Below are positions 34,200-41,348 of a stretch of 41,348 bases of DNA, one piece after another. How positions within the stretch are numbered: the stretch's first letter is position 1; each line of letters begins with the position of its first letter. Source of the stretch: Veillonellales bacterium. GTDB lineage: Bacteria > Bacillota > Negativicutes > JAAYSF01. Position numbers and translations under genes: made by a program. Location of the stretch: assembly GCA_039680175.1 (NCBI GenBank), contig JBDKTO010000066.1, positions 1-41,348 of the forward strand. The letters run 5' to 3'. The notes beneath the pieces are model-generated. The model did not search any database and had not been told where the DNA came from. It saw nothing but the letters and a program-made list of their open reading frames with translations.

Positions 34200-35582
34200 T
34201 CAATGTCCAAGCCGTTTAAGAAGCTTTTCAAACAACTTGATGAATAAGTCGATTTCTTCATAGGTAATTGTAAGGGATGGCGCCAAAGTAAATACATTTT
34301 TATAGTAGCCGCCAATATCAAGCACCAATCCATAATCTTTGCCATCTACTTCAATATCGCCCTTCATTGCCTCATCGACAATAGCGTCAGCAAGCTGTTT
34401 ATCCGGAGTAAATCCGTCGGTTTTGGTCATTTCAATGCGCAGCGCCAAGCCTAACCCGTCAACATCGCCAATAACATTATGACGTGATTTTAACTTTTTA
34501 AGCTGCTCCAACAAATAGGCCCCCTTCTCAGCAATGCTATGCTCTATGTTATGTTTTTTGCAGTATTCCAGTGTCGCCAAACCAGCCGCCGTACCTAATG
34601 GATTGCTGGCAAAGGTTGAATGAGTAGATCCGGGTGGGAATTTTTTCGGATTAATCATGTCTTCCTTTGCCCACATGCCAGAAATCGGATTCAAGCCGTT
34701 CGTCAGCGCCTTGCCAAACACAATGACATCAGGATCAATAGCAAAATGCTCGGCTGACCACAACTTCCCGGTACGATAGAACCCCATCTGAATCTCATCA
34801 ACCACAAGTAAAATGTTATGCCGTTTTAAAATAGCTTGCAGCTTGCTAAAATATTCTTTGGGAGGAATAATATATCCCCCCGTCGCTTGAATAGGTTCAA
34901 TATAAAACGCTGCAAACTCAGCTTCATTAACTTTAGGATCAAGGATGCCATAATATTCCGTTTCAAACAATTTTTCAAACTGCTTAATGCATTCATAACC
35001 ACACGTTTTGGTTTGTTTGCCATAAAAGCAACGATAGCAATACGGAAAAGGAATAAAATTGGCACGATTGCCAAAATGCCCATACCGGCGACGATAACGA
35101 TAGCTGCTGGTAATTTCCGATACAGCAATTGTCCGACCATGATAACCTCCCATAAAAGCAAACATGGATGATTTACCATGAGTATAATTACGGACTAATT
35201 TCAGGCTGTCTTCTACTGCCTGCGCGCCACCGACATTAAAATGTATTCGTCCTTTTGAACCAAAACGTTTTTCCGTTTCCGTCGCAATTTCATATGACAG
35301 CATAATTTTTTCCTTGTGCAGATATTGGCAAGCAAGCTGCGGCAACTTGTCCATTTGTTTTTTGTAACCTGCTTCGATTTCGGCATTCCTATAGCCAAAG
35401 TTTACTGCCGAATACCACATTTGCATATCCAAATAAGGCTTGTCTGCTCTGTCAAAAAGCCATGAACCTTCACAATGATCGAAAATTTTGGCTGGATCAA
35501 TATAATGTACCGTGTCTCCATACGAACAATATTTTGCCTCAATTTCCAACAGTTGATTGTCATTCATTTCTTTCCAATTCAT
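34200..35582 (-). CDS. Class III PLP-dependent aminotransferase
   Basis: This 460-residue fold-type I aminotransferase carries GGAQAVEDSLKLVRNYT (PLP phosphate loop), the GGYHGRT motif, VVDEIQMGFYRTGK (PLP-binding Asp), and the Schiff-base Lys in VFGKALTNG at about residue 290. The internal Cys-rich segment CYRCFYGKQTKTCGYEC is unusual among textbook members and appears in a subset of 4-aminobutyrate/diamine-type enzymes. The amino group it moves is likely at the omega or terminal position of a diamine, amino acid or aldehyde; exact substrate unknown. It lies 33 bp after the HAD phosphatase gene. Confidence 0.9.
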   Translation of the reverse strand: MNWKEMNDNQLLEIEAKYCSYGDTVHYIDPAKIFDHCEGSWLFDRADKPYLDMQMWYSAVNFGYRNAEIEAGYKKQMDKLPQLACQYLHKEKIMLSYEIATETEKRFGSKGRIHFNVGGAQAVEDSLKLVRNYTHGKSSMFAFMGGYHGRTIAVSEITSSYRYRRRYGHFGNRANFIPFPYCYRCFYGKQTKTCGYECIKQFEKLFETEYYGILDPKVNEAEFAAFYIEPIQATGGYIIPPKEYFSKLQAILKRHNILLVVDEIQMGFYRTGKLWSAEHFAIDPDVIVFGKALTNGLNPISGMWAKEDMINPKKFPPGSTHSTFASNPLGTAAGLATLEYCKKHNIEHSIAEKGAYLLEQLKKLKSRHNVIGDVDGLGLALRIEMTKTDGFTPDKQLADAIVDEAMKGDIEVDGKDYGLVLDIGGYYKNVFTLAPSLTITYEEIDLFIKLFEKLLKRLGH

Positions 35583-35615
35583 TTTGGTAACCTCGTTTCA
35601 TTTTAATATAATCTG

Positions 35616-36269
35616 TTATGCAATAACATTCTTTTCAATCTGCTGTCTACGCAGATTCTCCTTAATATCTCGAAAATCAGTGTACACGTAATGAGGTATG
35701 TTTTCTTGTATACAATAATCGACTAAGTTTGCTTTAGCATAAACAAAATCAGCTACGCTTGCCAAACAAAAATCACTTCGACCATCGCCGATAAGATAGA
35801 CAGGTAAGCCTTGTGCTGCCTTCTTAGCGGTATGGCATTTACATGTTCCTGCCTTACAACGCGCATAAGAATAGGGATAGGTAGTCACCAGTTTTTTATT
35901 AACAGAGCGAAGTTCATTTGCAATAACCGGCAGTCCCGATAGACCATTTTGGGCTAAAATATACTCAATAAAGACTTGAAAGCCATCACTAATGATAGCA
36001 AAAGGAACTTCCTCTTGCTGCAATTGCCGAACAAATTCAATAAAGGTAGTGTCGATTTCAATATCTTTCACAAAAGTCAAAATTTCCGCTAAAGGTGCAT
36101 CAATTAAGGCGAATTGTTTACTCAAGCATTCTTGTGACCCTATCATTCCTTGCTGCCATATTTGTTCAATTTCCAACCACTTTGGCAAAGCAAACATCTC
36201 AAGCACAGCATCAGTCACATCAGATTTGGCAACTGTGCCATCAAAATCAATGGCAAAAAAATAATCCAT
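35616..36269 (-). CDS. HAD-superfamily phosphatase, MtnX-like
   Basis: This 217-residue protein shows the HAD motifs in order: DFDGTVAKSDVT (motif I, nucleophile and acid Asp), IISDGF (motif II), a Lys region near AKK, and LIGDGRSDFCLA (motif IV). The spacing and the WLEIEQIWQQGMIGSQECL cap region resemble MtnX (2-hydroxy-3-keto-5-methylthiopentenyl phosphatase) and phosphoserine-phosphatase-like HAD-IB enzymes. No methionine-salvage genes are nearby, so the substrate is probably another small phosphate ester. A Cys-rich stretch (CKAGTCKCH) around residue 138 is notable. GGAAGGGAG precedes the ATG. Confidence 0.85.
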   Translation of the reverse strand: MDYFFAIDFDGTVAKSDVTDAVLEMFALPKWLEIEQIWQQGMIGSQECLSKQFALIDAPLAEILTFVKDIEIDTTFIEFVRQLQQEEVPFAIISDGFQVFIEYILAQNGLSGLPVIANELRSVNKKLVTTYPYSYARCKAGTCKCHTAKKAAQGLPVYLIGDGRSDFCLASVADFVYAKANLVDYCIQENIPHYVYTDFRDIKENLRRQQIEKNVIA

Positions 36270-36383
36270 GTTATGAACTCCCTTCCACTAAAAACATAAG
36301 ATCCTAATTATGTAGATAGTAAATTATTCATTTAAATCGTGGCAGAAAATTCGCCTGCACCCTCCTTTCTCCCTCAAGCAATA

Positions 36384-36746
36384 TTAACGGCTAACAAAGT
36401 AAGCACCCCCACAAATAAGTAAAATGCCCACCATTCTTGAAAGGGTAAAGTTTTCGTGAAAGATAATACAGCCAACAGCAATTGCAAATATATAATTAAG
36501 CGAGGTAAGCGGAACAACCACACTGAGATCACCGCTTTTGAGAATAAAAATCCACAATAACAGATCAATGGCGCTAATTGCCACGCCAAACAAAATTAAG
36601 GGATTTTGTATGACTTCACCTATCCACAGCAAGACTTCCTGGGTATTTTGCGGCGTTATTAGAGAGCGGGTACCCAATTTTATTAAAATCTCGCCAGTCG
36701 AATTGATGCAACACCATAGCACGATTAGGATCAGCAAGTGCTTCAT
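36384..36746 (-). CDS. Small EamA/SMR-type membrane transporter
   Basis: This 120-residue protein has four predicted helices (about 3-22, 41-66, 74-95 and 100-118), with the pattern PLTSLNYIFAIAVGCIIFHENFT...GILLICGGAYFV typical of the drug/metabolite transporter superfamily half-unit (ArnE/SMR-like). Such proteins work as dimers to move small molecules or lipid-linked sugars. It lies 6 bp after the acyltransferase-like gene, so it is co-translated with it. In this cluster it could flip or export the pathway product; this is inference. Confidence 0.8.
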   Translation of the reverse strand: MKHLLILIVLWCCINSTGEILIKLGTRSLITPQNTQEVLLWIGEVIQNPLILFGVAISAIDLLLWIFILKSGDLSVVVPLTSLNYIFAIAVGCIIFHENFTLSRMVGILLICGGAYFVSR

Positions 36747-36752
36747 TGTTTA

Positions 36753-37859
36753 TCACCTCGTCTTATGTTTGCCTTGTATTTTTTCTAACGCTTTACGATC
36801 AGATTCAAAAACACCGGATAAATGAGCTAGCCCTCGTCGCAATAAGGGGTTGGCCGGATAAATCGCATGTTTGGTAAAGACAAAATGTGCGCCAAGATAA
36901 GCTTTAATTTCCGGGCTTGTCCATCCAAAGATGGCATATTTACAAGAATGATCCAGAGCATACTGCAGTATATCAAACCAGCTAACAAAATAAAGATTGT
37001 TTTCGCGAAATGCAGGGTACTCTGCCCCCATGTATTTATCAATTATGTACTCGCCGCGATGAAAACATAAGAAATACCCGATACAATGTCCTTGATAAGA
37101 ATACTCAAAAACCAAGCCTCCTGAAGTGTCGTCATTTAGCACTTTTGCAAAAAAAGTCCTAGACAATTTATCAAAATGAATTCTACTATTTTTATAAACA
37201 TTCTCATAAAGCCTATAATACGAGTTAATTTTATCGGAATTACAGAACTGCAAATCGCCCGTAGAAATTATCTGTAACTCAAGATCGCTGCGTTTTCTGA
37301 GTTTACGCCGGAAATTAGAACGATGCCTTTTGGAAAAGCGCGATAGAAACTCCGTTTCCGAGGTAAAATTAATTGGAACATAAGCCAATGCTTGACCTTC
37401 AATGAGTACAAAACCGGCAGCGGTCAAAGAACTGCAAATTTTATCTGCTAGAATAATTTCTTCAGCCGACAGAAAAGGGGCTTCTGTCGCAATATCTTTT
37501 ACAATCAAGAACTTCACGTGCTCTTCGGCCATTTTATTTAGCAAGACAGGTTTTAGTTCTTGCAAGTTGATTTCTGCCGGAAACAACGCAAATTCCGACA
37601 CGGTTGTCCCAATAAACAGTGCTCGGCGGCGAAATAAAAAATTGCAAAACTCGTCAGGAAGAAATCGACTTACAAAATGAACAAAATTTTGAATGGATTC
37701 GTCGGCAGTCAATAACAAGTCAAAATCAGTAGCAAATGCCGGTATTTGTTTTCCATTGAGTGCAACAAAGCAACTTTTAAAATCAGTCGGAGGGTTATAA
37801 AGAAAAGCATCAATTAACATCGTCGGTTCTAATTGAAATAATAAAAAGTCGTTATTCAT
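36753..37859 (-). CDS. GNAT/FemAB-like acyltransferase
   Basis: This 368-residue protein has a C-terminal GNAT-fold domain (about 165-345). The segment FSKRHRSNFRRKLRKRS followed by Y..YENVYKNSRIHFDKL and YQGHCIGYFLCFHRGEYIIDKYMGA resembles the BioF2-like/FemAB-type acetyltransferase group that transfers aminoacyl or acyl groups. The N-terminal 160 residues are less conserved and have no membrane segment. It probably transfers an acyl or aminoacyl group to an amine or glycan. It is followed 6 bp later by the small membrane transporter gene. Confidence 0.78.
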   Translation of the reverse strand: MNNDFLLFQLEPTMLIDAFLYNPPTDFKSCFVALNGKQIPAFATDFDLLLTADESIQNFVHFVSRFLPDEFCNFLFRRRALFIGTTVSEFALFPAEINLQELKPVLLNKMAEEHVKFLIVKDIATEAPFLSAEEIILADKICSSLTAAGFVLIEGQALAYVPINFTSETEFLSRFSKRHRSNFRRKLRKRSDLELQIISTGDLQFCNSDKINSYYRLYENVYKNSRIHFDKLSRTFFAKVLNDDTSGGLVFEYSYQGHCIGYFLCFHRGEYIIDKYMGAEYPAFRENNLYFVSWFDILQYALDHSCKYAIFGWTSPEIKAYLGAHFVFTKHAIYPANPLLRRGLAHLSGVFESDRKALEKIQGKHKTR

Positions 37860-37888
37860 CCTGAAATTCTCCCATTTTCAGCTAGGCC

Positions 37889-38725
37889 TTAGCCGTTTAT
37901 TTTCAAAGCTTCCAGCAATAATAAATTAACGCGGCTTTGACAATCCAGTGCTTCGCTCGCGGACATTTTTTCCCTCAAAGCCGGATGATCCCAGTCTGAT
38001 AGCAATCGCTTGATCGAGTGGCCGGTAAGTTTACTTCGTCTGGAATATTCACCAGTAATGTCAACTCCAATCAAGTCAAGGGCATCAGCTAAAGCGGCAA
38101 GGTTGGACTCTAAAACAGGCAGTGTCATGATACCGTTATCCCAGTCACCCGGCGCTTCTTCAGCCGTTAATACATCTTTATCGATACTTATATAAACAGG
38201 CACATTGACCATTTTTAATGTATTCACGGCCAAGTTAAGTGCTGCCTGATAAGCCGCTAAATTCTTAGCAGGCACCGCCGGAATAACTCGTAACTTTCCT
38301 GAGCGCAACAAATGATTCAAGCTCAAAACTTTTCGCAGAAAACCATATTGCTCGGTCGAGCCGACATGAAGAATTTTTTTGCAATTTGGCAAACTGGCTG
38401 CATGGTACAACCAATTACCACAAGCATAACGGGGAAAACGGTAAGAACAATCGAGATGATTATCAAATACAACGAGAGAAAAGGGAGTGCGAAGCTCCTC
38501 CAATATAACCAAAGTAAGATGATGAAAGTCGCCTGACCCTAAAAAGCGGCATACCCCTGCAGCAGAAAAAGGCGAGAATAGGCGATTACGGCATTTTCTG
38601 ATAGCATTCTTTTGGGCGAAATATTGCAATTCATCCCGCAGATCACGTAGGTCAATTTGAGCGGCTGTCAGCAAGGCTGTTAACCGCTGCAAACTGTCAT
38701 CCGTATGAACTATAACTTTTTTCAA
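37889..38725 (-). CDS. Arginase/ureohydrolase-fold protein
   Basis: This 278-residue protein keeps the six metal-ligand positions of the arginase superfamily in altered settings: a His in GSGDFHH (normally GGDHS), FDNHLDCS (D-x-H-x-D) and SIDKDVL (S-x-D-x-D), with IGVDITGEYS later. Ureohydrolases cleave guanidino compounds to amines and urea, or act as deacetylase-like hydrolases. The departure from normal arginase/agmatinase motifs suggests a separate subfamily and substrate. The start is the TTG at 38725, preceded by AGGAGG at a good distance (MKKVIVHTDDS); an ATG at 38752 would run through that ribosome site. Confidence 0.82.
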   Translation of the reverse strand: MKKVIVHTDDSLQRLTALLTAAQIDLRDLRDELQYFAQKNAIRKCRNRLFSPFSAAGVCRFLGSGDFHHLTLVILEELRTPFSLVVFDNHLDCSYRFPRYACGNWLYHAASLPNCKKILHVGSTEQYGFLRKVLSLNHLLRSGKLRVIPAVPAKNLAAYQAALNLAVNTLKMVNVPVYISIDKDVLTAEEAPGDWDNGIMTLPVLESNLAALADALDLIGVDITGEYSRRSKLTGHSIKRLLSDWDHPALREKMSASEALDCQSRVNLLLLEALKING

Positions 38726-38791
38726 CAAATAAGCCTCCTGCCAACTGAGCATACAACTAGAAATAATACATTCAATTCTTTTATTAGATTA

Positions 38792-39724
38792 TTACTGCTC
38801 AATAACTTTATTGAATTTTACAGTGTGTGTAATCTGCGTTAAGGACTGTACAATTATTTCACCAATTTTATCAAGTAAACTATATCGCTTTCGATAAAGA
38901 TTACGTTTATGAGATACCACGTCTTCTATGTTTTTTCGCGGATCGGTTATTAGAATTTCAAAAAAGCGAGGATCATTGTTAACGTTTCCTCCAGTTTCAT
39001 TCCAAAATTTATCTAAAGATGTTTTTAGTTTTCGGTTCCGGCGCAAATGATTATTGGTATAAAAGCCATAGTTAGATACAGCGTATATTTCACTTATGGA
39101 TAAAACTTGCGCTAGGATACGCAGAGCATACAAAATTAGATTTTTGGGGCGATAACCAAAAAAATACTTAGTTATTTCTTTATTAATGGCCAAACCGTCC
39201 CGTGAGCCTTGTAAAGCCCCAATGTATAGAGAAAGAGTGCTGTTCATGTCAGAAACAATCCAGAAATTTGTATGATATATATATTTATTATCCAGTTTCA
39301 GGCCTAAACTCATTGTGCCTTCTCTAATTTCACCGTCGCGAAACGCTAAATCAATAGCCAAGTTTTGCCCTTTATAATTTTCGCTCCAAAGCTGAAGTCC
39401 AGATCCAAAATAAATTTGCCGTAAGGCATGTTCTGTAAATTGGTTCTCCCAAAATAACAGGCTGTGTGTGATAACGGTCAACCTCTCCGAAGTAGTGGAG
39501 TTTTTATAAAAAAATTGACGTGTGAGTTGAGCAAAAACCAAGGGATGCACCGCGCTGATTTCGCGACGCAAAGGATTAAGCTGGAAAAAGTTATTTAACA
39601 GTTGCACTTCTTTATGATGAAGTAACGATCTAATTACAAATACCAGCACACACCGATAATTGATCCACCTTTCACAATGGTAAAGGCGTGTCCCTAATTT
39701 AAACAAACTTATCATTTTTATCAA
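38792..39724 (-). CDS. VirK/YbjX family (DUF535) protein
   Basis: This 310-residue protein is recognised as DUF535 by HPLVFAQLTRQFFYKN, REGTMSLGLKLDN, IGALQGSRDG, and the C-terminal YAVSNYGFYTNNHLRRNRKLKTSLDKFW segment read in parts. VirK and YbjX affect outer-membrane properties and antimicrobial-peptide resistance in enterobacteria; the biochemical activity is unknown. It is the first gene of the co-directional run, 39-66 bp upstream of the arginase-like gene depending on its start. The TTG start at 39724 is 8 nt from GGAG; an ATG three codons later is too far away. Confidence 0.85.
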   Translation of the reverse strand: MIKMISLFKLGTRLYHCERWINYRCVLVFVIRSLLHHKEVQLLNNFFQLNPLRREISAVHPLVFAQLTRQFFYKNSTTSERLTVITHSLLFWENQFTEHALRQIYFGSGLQLWSENYKGQNLAIDLAFRDGEIREGTMSLGLKLDNKYIYHTNFWIVSDMNSTLSLYIGALQGSRDGLAINKEITKYFFGYRPKNLILYALRILAQVLSISEIYAVSNYGFYTNNHLRRNRKLKTSLDKFWNETGGNVNNDPRFFEILITDPRKNIEDVVSHKRNLYRKRYSLLDKIGEIIVQSLTQITHTVKFNKVIEQ

Positions 39725-40150
39725 ATTTCATACTCCTTCATCTTCATCATTTTATCGGTCATTGCGATTAATTACTTCTACTTTTTCAATACCCCGCCAG
39801 AGATACGAAATATTATCTATACCCCAATATGATCGAAAGCTATCATCGAATTTGCGGGTGATCACAAAGGAAAAGAATGTCATCCCTTCAGACGACATTC
39901 TGCTAAAGGTGCTCTATCTATCAACCCAGGATGTGATGTGAAATGAGCAGGCCAAGTTCAGAACTGAGACACACTTTACTCCAGCTGTCCATTGTCTTCT
40001 GTTCAACTTAGCCTGTCTTGAACAGTTTTAAGGTAATTGCCACACTGTCCCTCTCCGCAAGTAAATTATGTCAAAACCCGCCAGATAGAACAATAGCACT
40101 AAGGTGCCATATTATAATATGGCACCTTAGTGCTATTAAAGGGGCATTGC
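39725..40150. other. Intergenic region before the seven-gene cluster
   Basis: This 426-bp region should contain the cluster promoter; no clear -35/-10 pair was found (TATAGATAAT near 39815 on the minus strand is a weak candidate). It also holds the 46-bp palindrome at 40092-40137. The stretch 39950-40080 has a coding-like, more mixed composition and could be a worn insertion-sequence end, but I could not support that. Confidence 0.4.
40092..40137. repeat. Perfect 46-bp palindrome
   Basis: AATAGCACTAAGGTGCCATA continues through a TTATAA centre into its exact complement, giving two 23-base arms with no loop. It lies 14 bp beyond the stop of the membrane LuxR gene. As RNA it would form a very stable hairpin, so it may terminate that gene, although no T run follows on either strand. 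It could also be a protein-binding site or a mobile-element relic. Confidence 0.85.
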
Positions 40151-41119
40151 CTATTTTGCTGTTATCACAAGATGCATCAACTCCACCCTATTCTTCACGG
40201 CTGTCTTGCGAAAAATATTGTTCAAATGCCTTTTCACCGTGAACGGAGAGATACACAACATGTCAGCTATTTTCAAATTGCTGTGTCCCTCATACACCAT
40301 AAGTAATACTTCCTTTTCCCGGTCGGTGAGAGAATATTGCGCACCGATATCCTCAATAGATGGTCGCCCTTTATCGGTCCACTCCGGCCCAAAAGCTTCA
40401 TCCGTTTTCCTAGCCTTAATAAGCAAGTCTTCCTTGAAAACGTAGATAATGAACAAAACGTTCAGTAACAAATAAATAACAACTATCGGATCAAAAAAAT
40501 AGGCATCAATATAAGAGTCCCAAAAATCAAAGTACAGGTCGAGCTCTTCATAAGAAAACAGAAGTATAAACAGATACAACGCTACGCTCAGTACCAGCAA
40601 AACCTTTTTCGTCACTTGGTCCGCCACTTTCAGACCTTTTACCAGATAAAATACACTCCCCCATATTGCAAAAGACAATAAAATGCTGTCTATGCTAATG
40701 TCCAAGACTTTTCCCCATATAGTTAGATTATAATTCTGATCCATACCGTAGAGAAAAGTGAATAGTCCGATCAACACATACATTACACTGAAAAGCTTCA
40801 GACTTTTGTCAAAAAGCCTATTTTTCACTTCCACGCGCGCTACCTTACCAATCAATCCTACCCAGGCGTATAAAAGTGCCACTGAACAGATATCGGTAAA
40901 AAACGCCAAAATTATATTCGTTTCCCAATGTAAATCAAAGAATGAACTATAGATGGCTATGAAATTGGTCACTTCATATAAAAAGAAGGTTACAACAAAA
41001 GCCCTTAGCCATTTGTATAGCTCATCTTCAAACCTTTTCGCCAGCAGGACCGCAAGGGTTATACCAGAAACTCCCATTAAAAATGAAATAATATAAAAAA
41101 AGATAATTACATGTTTCAA
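40151..41119 (-). CDS. Membrane-anchored LuxR-type transcription regulator
   Basis: The N-terminal 235 residues form about seven hydrophobic helices, and the last 65 residues are a LuxR HTH: LTDREKEVLLMVYEGHSNLKIA ... SPFTVKRHLNNIFRKT. There is no receiver or kinase domain, so the membrane part probably senses the signal directly and the HTH acts from the membrane. The start is TTG at 41119 (MKHVII), with AGGTGG and AGG upstream. Its nearby targets could be the cluster to its left, which has no other regulator; that is inference. Confidence 0.88.
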   Translation of the reverse strand: MKHVIIFFYIISFLMGVSGITLAVLLAKRFEDELYKWLRAFVVTFFLYEVTNFIAIYSSFFDLHWETNIILAFFTDICSVALLYAWVGLIGKVARVEVKNRLFDKSLKLFSVMYVLIGLFTFLYGMDQNYNLTIWGKVLDISIDSILLSFAIWGSVFYLVKGLKVADQVTKKVLLVLSVALYLFILLFSYEELDLYFDFWDSYIDAYFFDPIVVIYLLLNVLFIIYVFKEDLLIKARKTDEAFGPEWTDKGRPSIEDIGAQYSLTDREKEVLLMVYEGHSNLKIADMLCISPFTVKRHLNNIFRKTAVKNRVELMHLVITAK

Positions 41120-41156
41120 TACGCCTATCCACCTCTTTCAATAATAAACCATCATC

Positions 41157-41166
41157 ATTATACCAT
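41157..41166 (-). promoter_or_regulatory. Extended -10 promoter of the membrane LuxR gene
   Basis: On the minus strand TATGGTATAAT gives TG-N-TATAAT about 38 bp before the start codon. No convincing -35 was found, as is usual for extended -10 promoters. Confidence 0.5.
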
Positions 41167-41238
41167 ACAGGCCAAAAAAATTGCCTTAACATCCCAATGT
41201 CATTAAGTTAAGAAAACAAAACGACAAAGAAACAACGG

Positions 41239-41280
41239 AAAAGACAGAGAGATTGAGAAATAATGGTCTCCCTGTCTTTT
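41239..41280. terminator. Hairpin at the right end
   Basis: AAAAGACAGAGAGA (41239-41252) pairs with TCTCCCTGTCTTTT (41267-41280) with one mismatch and a 14-nt loop. It probably terminates a minus-strand gene lying beyond the right edge of the window; the T content after the stem on the minus strand is only modest. Confidence 0.55.
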
Positions 41281-41348
41281 CTGTCTATTTTTGAGCACCA
41301 CAAACAGACAGATTGTCATCTGCCAATAAAAGGGATATAGTAAATAGG

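Noticed and set aside
39950-40080. Possible insertion-sequence remnant
   Set aside because: No transposase frame, terminal repeats or target duplication could be identified.

Overview
The window looks like chromosome of a diderm (outer-membrane) Firmicute of the Negativicutes, most likely near the Sporomusaceae (Sporomusa/Pelosinus type). This is inferred from a mix of traits. Outer-membrane machinery is present (a TpsB barrel and a very large TpsA exoprotein). Alongside it are typically Firmicute features: CadC-type metal sensing, GAAC-N4-GTTC SOS boxes with a YneA-like division inhibitor, a B. subtilis-like type III PKS/methyltransferase pair, and AGGAGG ribosome sites. No rRNA, tRNA, CRISPR array or intact insertion sequence was found.

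Layout. 0.1-2.7 kb: thiamine thiazole genes thiG-thiH-tenI. 2.7-6.9 kb: envelope genes (orphan membrane-fusion adaptor, M23 peptidase, phage-like holin/amidase pair, MscS channel). 6.9-10.3 kb: fermentation enzymes (a 2-hydroxyacid/lactate dehydrogenase behind a 34-bp palindromic operator, and two iron-type alcohol dehydrogenases). 10.7-14.1 kb: a convergent LtaS/EptA-like phospho-transferase and a secreted metallophosphoesterase. 14.2-14.6 kb: an SOS-controlled LysM mini-protein. 14.6-17.1 kb: cadC-cadA metal efflux with a clear promoter and operator. 17.2-17.4 kb: an isolated RNA polymerase omega gene.

17.7-30.5 kb is a complete two-partner secretion locus on the minus strand. In transcription order it holds a membrane histidine kinase, a NarL-type regulator, terminator-like hairpins, a degenerate receiver-like protein, TpsB, a dispersed palindromic repeat, and a 2626-residue TpsA with GLUG and YDG repeats. 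The kinase/regulator pair probably controls the exoprotein; this is an inference from gene order.

30.8-41.1 kb is AT-rich and almost entirely minus strand. It holds a di-iron ferritin-like protein, a type III polyketide synthase with its methyltransferase, and a tight seven-gene run (33.3-39.7 kb). That run encodes a VirK/YbjX protein, an arginase-fold protein, a FemAB/GNAT-like acyltransferase, a small EamA/SMR-type membrane protein, an MtnX-like HAD phosphatase, a class III aminotransferase, and an alpha/beta hydrolase with Cys in place of the nucleophilic Ser. I do not recognise this combination as a named pathway. It is the best candidate here for an undescribed system, possibly making or attaching an amine-containing envelope metabolite. 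The window ends with a membrane-anchored LuxR-type regulator.
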